Source: Thermohalobaculum sp039816045 (GTDB lineage Bacteria > Pseudomonadota > Alphaproteobacteria > Rhodobacterales > Rhodobacteraceae). From it: a stretch of 64,000 nt of DNA. The stretch lies in assembly GCA_039816045.1 (NCBI GenBank), contig JBCBYB010000016.1, positions 28,152-92,151 on the forward strand. The letters run 5' to 3'. The position numbers and the translations under genes were made by a program. The notes under the pieces were generated by a model. That model was given only the letters and a program-made list of their open reading frames with translations, did not search any database and was not told the DNA's origin. Of the stretch, positions 60,675 through 64,000 are shown piece after piece (the stretch's first letter is position 1; each line of letters starts with the position of its first letter).

Positions 60675-63092
60675 TTGTCTCGATTGCCGGTCTTGATGCT
60701 CGTGCTGTTGCTGTTGACGCCGGGGTTCATGGCAGTCTCGGCGGGCGCGCAGTCGCTCTTGGACTACGGCAGTCTCCTAGGGCAAGGCAGCGGCGGACAG
60801 CAGTCCGCATCACCGGCGCAAAGTGCCCCAAATCAGTCGACACCGCGCCCGAGCTTTGATCCCGACGCTGTTCCAAGCGCCGAACAGTATGGGGCCATCT
60901 CGGGTGACTATACCGGCGATATGATCGCGGGAACGCAACGCTCGCTCGAGATCTTCCATGCTCGGCTCCTGGCGATCATTTACGAAGCGCCCGACGCGCT
61001 GCGGGAGTTGCACCTAACGCTTGCCGTCGCGAGCCGCACCGGAGAGCCGTCCTATTTCATTGGTGTCGCGATCTTTGCAATGGTGCTTCTGGCGGTCGGG
61101 CGGGCAATCGCAAACCTGTTCACGGTCTATGTCGCCCGCCCGCTTTTCGTTGGTCTGCAGAAACCGAAGCCGCAGGGGTACCACGAGAAGATCCCTGTAC
61201 TGTTTTTCCGGGTCGCGCTGACGCTCCTTGCGACGTTGTTGTCCGTCGCGGCCGCGAGCGCCGTCGGCTTGTTCTTTCACGGCGGGCACGAAGCGACGCT
61301 CCAGACCGTGATCATCATTTTCGGCTGCTATGTCGGCATTATGGTGATCGACACCATCTGGCGGATGATGTTGTGCCCGTTCCTGCCGAATTACCGCATC
61401 CCCCAGATTGCGACGAGCGAAGCGCGGCGGCTGTATCGCTGGCTGGTGATCGTCAGCGTTCTGGCGGTGGTCTCGCTCGGCTTTGGCCATTGGGTGAACG
61501 CGCTGGGGTTGCCGCGCCAGATGCTGGTGCTGTTCTCGGTCGGGCTGAGCGGTCTTCTGATCGTGGGCATCTTCCTGCTGATGCGCACCAATGCGTCTAC
61601 GATCAATCGCATCATCATGGATGGTCGTCAGCGGCACGAGATCAGCTGGGTCACGTTGCTCAGCGTGACCTTGTGGGCGCCGCTCGCGACGCTCTATCTG
61701 CTCGCCGCCTGGGGCAAGTTCGCGGTCGAGTTGGTGATGGGGGTTGAGGCCGAGCCACTCGCGCTGCTGGTGCCCTATCTCGTGGTCCTGGGTGGCGCTT
61801 TGACCTATGCCATGGCCTGCTTCGCGATCGAACGTGTGTTCGAGCGCCGTCGCCTTATGCGTGCGCTGAACGCGCGTGCAGAGGAGGCGCGGCCGCTGCC
61901 CGACGGAGCCGAGACCGAAGAATTCGGTGCTGCGGGCGATGTAGATGGCGACGGAGAAGAGGAGGGCGGTCCGCGCGCGCCTGCAACAGAAGCCGACGCC
62001 CCAATCGCGCCGCGGCGGGGCATGCAGAGCTTCGAGGACCTGGCCAGGCGCGTAGCGAGCCTCTTTGCGATCGGGGCCGGCGCATATGGGCTCCTTTATT
62101 TCTGGGGCGGGGCCGATCTCTTTCAGGAGACCATGGCGCTCGGCATTGCCGAAGACGTCATCGACATCGTCTTCATCGGCTACATTGCCTTCCACGCCAT
62201 CCGGATTTGGATCGATCGAAAAATCGCGGAAGAGGGGGGCGACGAGCCGTCGGCCGAACCAGCCGAGGGCGAGGGCGGTACGGGCGCCAGCCGGGTGGCG
62301 ACGCTCCTTCCGCTCGTGCGGAGTTTCGTGCTCGGCATCATCGTGATCGCCATCGGCCTGGCCTTGGCGGGGGAGCTTGGCCTCAACGTGGCGCCGCTGT
62401 TCGCGGGCGCGGGCATCGTCGGTCTCGCCATCGGCTTCGGCAGCCAGACCCTGGTGCGGGACATTCTCTCCGGGGCGTTCTTCCTCATGGACGATGCGTT
62501 CCGACGCGGGGAGTACATCGACGTAGGTGAAGTTAAAGGCACGGTTGAGAAGATCTCGCTCCGCAGCTTTCAGCTCCGCCACCATCTCGGGATGCTGCAC
62601 ACCATCCCCTTCGGTGAAATCAAACACCTCACAAACTTCTCGCGCGACTGGGTGATGATGAAGCTGCCCTTGCGGCTGACCTACGACACGGATGTCGAAA
62701 AGGTCCGCAAACTGGTGAAGAAGCTCGGCTTGCAGCTGATGGAAGATCCGGTCATCGGCGAGAAGTTCCTGCAACCGCTTAAATCTCAGGGCGTGATCGA
62801 GATGCAGGACAGCGCCATGATCGTGCGCGTCAAGTTCATGACCAAACCCGGTGAGCAATGGGTGATCCGCAAGCGGGTGTTCCAGGAGATCCGCGACCTT
62901 TTCGAGCGCGAAGGGATCAAGTTCGCTCACCGGGAGGTCACGGTGCGGATCCCGGATCTGCCGAAGGACCGCGAGTTGAGCGAGGAAGAGACCCGGGCCA
63001 TCGGCTCGGCAGCCCGTGCGTCCATCGATTTGATCGAGGCCGAGGGACAACTTGCGGCGGCGGGCGGACGTGGCCCCAACGAGCCGCGCTAG
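60675..63092 (+). CDS. MscS-family mechanosensitive channel (large type)
   Basis: A roughly 805-residue channel. It has a signal sequence or first hydrophobic region (about 1-25), a short periplasmic segment, several membrane helices and, at about 555-760, the MscS domain: FAGAGIVGLAIGFGSQTLVRD (pore helix), then GEYIDVGEVKGTVEKISLR and PFGEIKHLTNFSRDW (beta domain). An acidic cytosolic loop lies near residues 405-440. The start is TTG at 60675 with GGAGG about ten bases before it. It protects against osmotic downshock. Confidence 0.92.
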   Translation: MSRLPVLMLVLLLLTPGFMAVSAGAQSLLDYGSLLGQGSGGQQSASPAQSAPNQSTPRPSFDPDAVPSAEQYGAISGDYTGDMIAGTQRSLEIFHARLLAIIYEAPDALRELHLTLAVASRTGEPSYFIGVAIFAMVLLAVGRAIANLFTVYVARPLFVGLQKPKPQGYHEKIPVLFFRVALTLLATLLSVAAASAVGLFFHGGHEATLQTVIIIFGCYVGIMVIDTIWRMMLCPFLPNYRIPQIATSEARRLYRWLVIVSVLAVVSLGFGHWVNALGLPRQMLVLFSVGLSGLLIVGIFLLMRTNASTINRIIMDGRQRHEISWVTLLSVTLWAPLATLYLLAAWGKFAVELVMGVEAEPLALLVPYLVVLGGALTYAMACFAIERVFERRRLMRALNARAEEARPLPDGAETEEFGAAGDVDGDGEEEGGPRAPATEADAPIAPRRGMQSFEDLARRVASLFAIGAGAYGLLYFWGGADLFQETMALGIAEDVIDIVFIGYIAFHAIRIWIDRKIAEEGGDEPSAEPAEGEGGTGASRVATLLPLVRSFVLGIIVIAIGLALAGELGLNVAPLFAGAGIVGLAIGFGSQTLVRDILSGAFFLMDDAFRRGEYIDVGEVKGTVEKISLRSFQLRHHLGMLHTIPFGEIKHLTNFSRDWVMMKLPLRLTYDTDVEKVRKLVKKLGLQLMEDPVIGEKFLQPLKSQGVIEMQDSAMIVRVKFMTKPGEQWVIRKRVFQEIRDLFEREGIKFAHREVTVRIPDLPKDRELSEEETRAIGSAARASIDLIEAEGQLAAAGGRGPNEPR

Positions 63093-63096
63093 ACCC

Positions 63097-63333
63097 TCAT
63101 GCGTTCAAGCGCTCCGCGATCTCGTCCAAGAGTGCGAGCCGCCGCTTTTTCATGTCCTCCATGACCGAGTCGGACACCGGTTCGATATCGCTCTCGGCAC
63201 GATGGATGGCCCTGTTGAGATGATGGTAGCTTTCTTCAAACCGGGCGAAGTGGGGCTCCTCCAGCTTGAGGGTATGCAGTTGGTCTACTTGCTCGGGGAA
63301 GAGCTCTGCGAGGCCGTGGGGCGTGTGTGACAT
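63097..63333 (-). CDS. DUF465 (YdcH-like) protein
   Basis: A 78-residue helical protein. The core ELFPEQVDQLHTLKLEEPHFARFEESYHHLNRAIHRAE is typical of DUF465. The C-terminal KKRRLALLDEIAERL is the conserved basic-to-acidic helix. The ATG at 63333 is preferred over in-frame starts reaching into the transposon. It is convergent with the channel gene, four bases away. Function is not known. Confidence 0.85.
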   Translation of the reverse strand: MSHTPHGLAELFPEQVDQLHTLKLEEPHFARFEESYHHLNRAIHRAESDIEPVSDSVMEDMKKRRLALLDEIAERLNA

Positions 63334-63346
63334 GGGTGCGATCCTA

Positions 63347-64000
63347 GTGGATTGATCGGATCGGAAGAGTCCGTTTTTGGGTTCCACGGGAGTGCCGTTC
63401 ATGCGAGTCTGCGTCATGCGCAGCGGAATTTCCATCACGGTCTCGACCGCCGATCGCCGGCGGTTGGAAGACATCGTTACCGATCGCAACAGCGCTCAGA
63501 AGCATGTTTGGCGGGCGCGGATCATCCTCCTCACGGACGATGGTCTCGGCACGGCCGCGATCATGCGTGAGGCGGGCGTGTCGAAAACCTGCGTCTGGCG
63601 CTGGCAGGAGCGGTTCATGGCTGAAGGTATCGACGGCCTTCTGCGCGACAGGAGCAGGCCGCCCGGCATTCCGGCGACGTCCGAGGCCAGGGTGGCCGAG
63701 ATCCTGCGGCTGACCCTCGAGGAGCCTCCGCGGGAAGCGACGCATTGGACGCTGAGGGCGATGGCAAGGCGCGTTGGCTTGGCGCCCTCCACCGTGCAGG
63801 GGATCTGGAAAGCCCACGGCCTCAGCCCCCATCGCTGGCGGGTCTTCAAGCTCTCCAAGGACCCGGCCTTTGCGGAAAAGCTCGTCGATGTGGTCGGGCT
63901 CTATGTCGACCCGCCGGCCCATGCGGTGGTGCTCAGCGTGGACGAGAAGTCCCAGATCCAGGCGCTCGACCGGACCCAGCCGGGGCTCCCGATGAAGAGG
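63347..64000. mobile_element. IS630-family insertion sequence, left part
   Basis: The transposase frame runs to the window edge and a TA dinucleotide lies at 63345-63346, the kind of target IS630 elements duplicate. I place the left end here only provisionally; terminal inverted repeats cannot be checked without the right end. The insertion sits 13 bases upstream of the DUF465 gene start and probably separates it from its original promoter. Confidence 0.45.
63416..64000 (+). CDS. IS630-family transposase, 5' part
   Basis: Open to the window end, 195 codons so far. The N-terminal helix-turn-helix region reads RARIILLTDDGLGTAAIMREAGVSKTCVWRWQERF, and GLLRDRSRPPG follows. HAVVLSVDEKSQIQALDRTQPG near the edge contains the first Asp of the DDE triad. 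I use ATG 63416; an earlier ATG (63401) is in frame. The rest, with the remaining catalytic residues, lies outside. Confidence 0.92.
   Translation, partial: MRSGISITVSTADRRRLEDIVTDRNSAQKHVWRARIILLTDDGLGTAAIMREAGVSKTCVWRWQERFMAEGIDGLLRDRSRPPGIPATSEARVAEILRLTLEEPPREATHWTLRAMARRVGLAPSTVQGIWKAHGLSPHRWRVFKLSKDPAFAEKLVDVVGLYVDPPAHAVVLSVDEKSQIQALDRTQPGLPMKR

Noticed and set aside
61014..63050. A 678-codon open frame on the minus strand
   Set aside because: It lies wholly antisense to the MscS-type channel gene and is rich in His/Arg/Gln with no recognisable motif, a common artefact in high-GC DNA.
1..64000. CRISPR arrays, rRNA, tRNA genes and long tandem repeats
   Set aside because: None recognised by eye on either strand; isolated GGTTCGA-like words are inside protein-coding genes.

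Overview
The window reads as chromosomal DNA of a high-GC alphaproteobacterium, most likely a member of the Rhodobacterales. This rests on conserved gene orders (tldD / ctaC-ctaB-small ORF-ctaG-ctaE-SURF1 / thrC-M16 peptidase-GNAT; rluA-type synthase-rpoH; aroB-aroK divergent from xerD), the 44-residue aa3 oxidase subunit IV, and families common in that order (DUF2927, DUF6476, DUF6173, DUF1127). No rRNA, tRNA or CRISPR array was seen. Most gaps are short, and only one gene-free stretch exceeds 300 bases (47674-48099).

Region by region. 1-886 is the 5' part of an opgH-like glucan glucosyltransferase. It is divergent from a tight four-gene operon (985-4250) of a BchC-like MDR dehydrogenase, a PTPS/QueD-fold protein whose usual catalytic residues are replaced, a GT4 glycosyltransferase and a SAM methyltransferase; this looks like a small-molecule (possibly pterin-like glycoside) pathway. 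4254-10397 is housekeeping: aroB, aroK, a 46-codon membrane ORF, xerD-type recombinase, SRAP protein, DUF2927 lipoprotein, hslO and a NUDIX hydrolase.

10394-23276 is a glycoconjugate locus. One arm (minus) has a GT, a GT4-methyltransferase-beta-sandwich fusion, a coiled-coil methyltransferase resembling O-antigen chain terminators, a large acidic membrane protein and an XRE regulator. The other arm (plus) has a methyltransferase with a DUF4214-like N-terminus, two GTs and an MsbA-type ABC exporter. A palindrome lies in the spacer of a candidate promoter between the arms. 23375-32379 is a peptide uptake and use region: class III aminotransferase, a five-gene Dpp/Opp-type ABC transporter, an M19 dipeptidase and a DUF3754 membrane protein.

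32389-44431 is mixed core metabolism and regulation: aa3 oxidase subunit IV, DUF6173, an MBL hydrolase with an acyl-CoA dehydrogenase, tsaC, a cytochrome c, a P1 peptidase, a GGDEF(degenerate)-EAL protein, DUF6476 and an RluA-type synthase with overlapping divergent start codons, rpoH, a DsbD N-terminal-domain protein and YqgE. 44433-53857 is the cytochrome oxidase/threonine synthase neighbourhood ending with tldD.

53894-60419 is a second minus-strand sugar-transfer cluster: DUF1127 protein, methyltransferase, two MurG-like GTs, two GT4s and a histidine phosphatase whose RHG motif reads RHY. The window ends with an MscS-family channel, a DUF465 protein and the 5' part of an IS630-family transposase cut by the window edge.

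The candidates most worth a second look are the PTPS-dehydrogenase-GT-methyltransferase operon (985-4250) and the two glycoconjugate clusters, whose products cannot be named from sequence alone.
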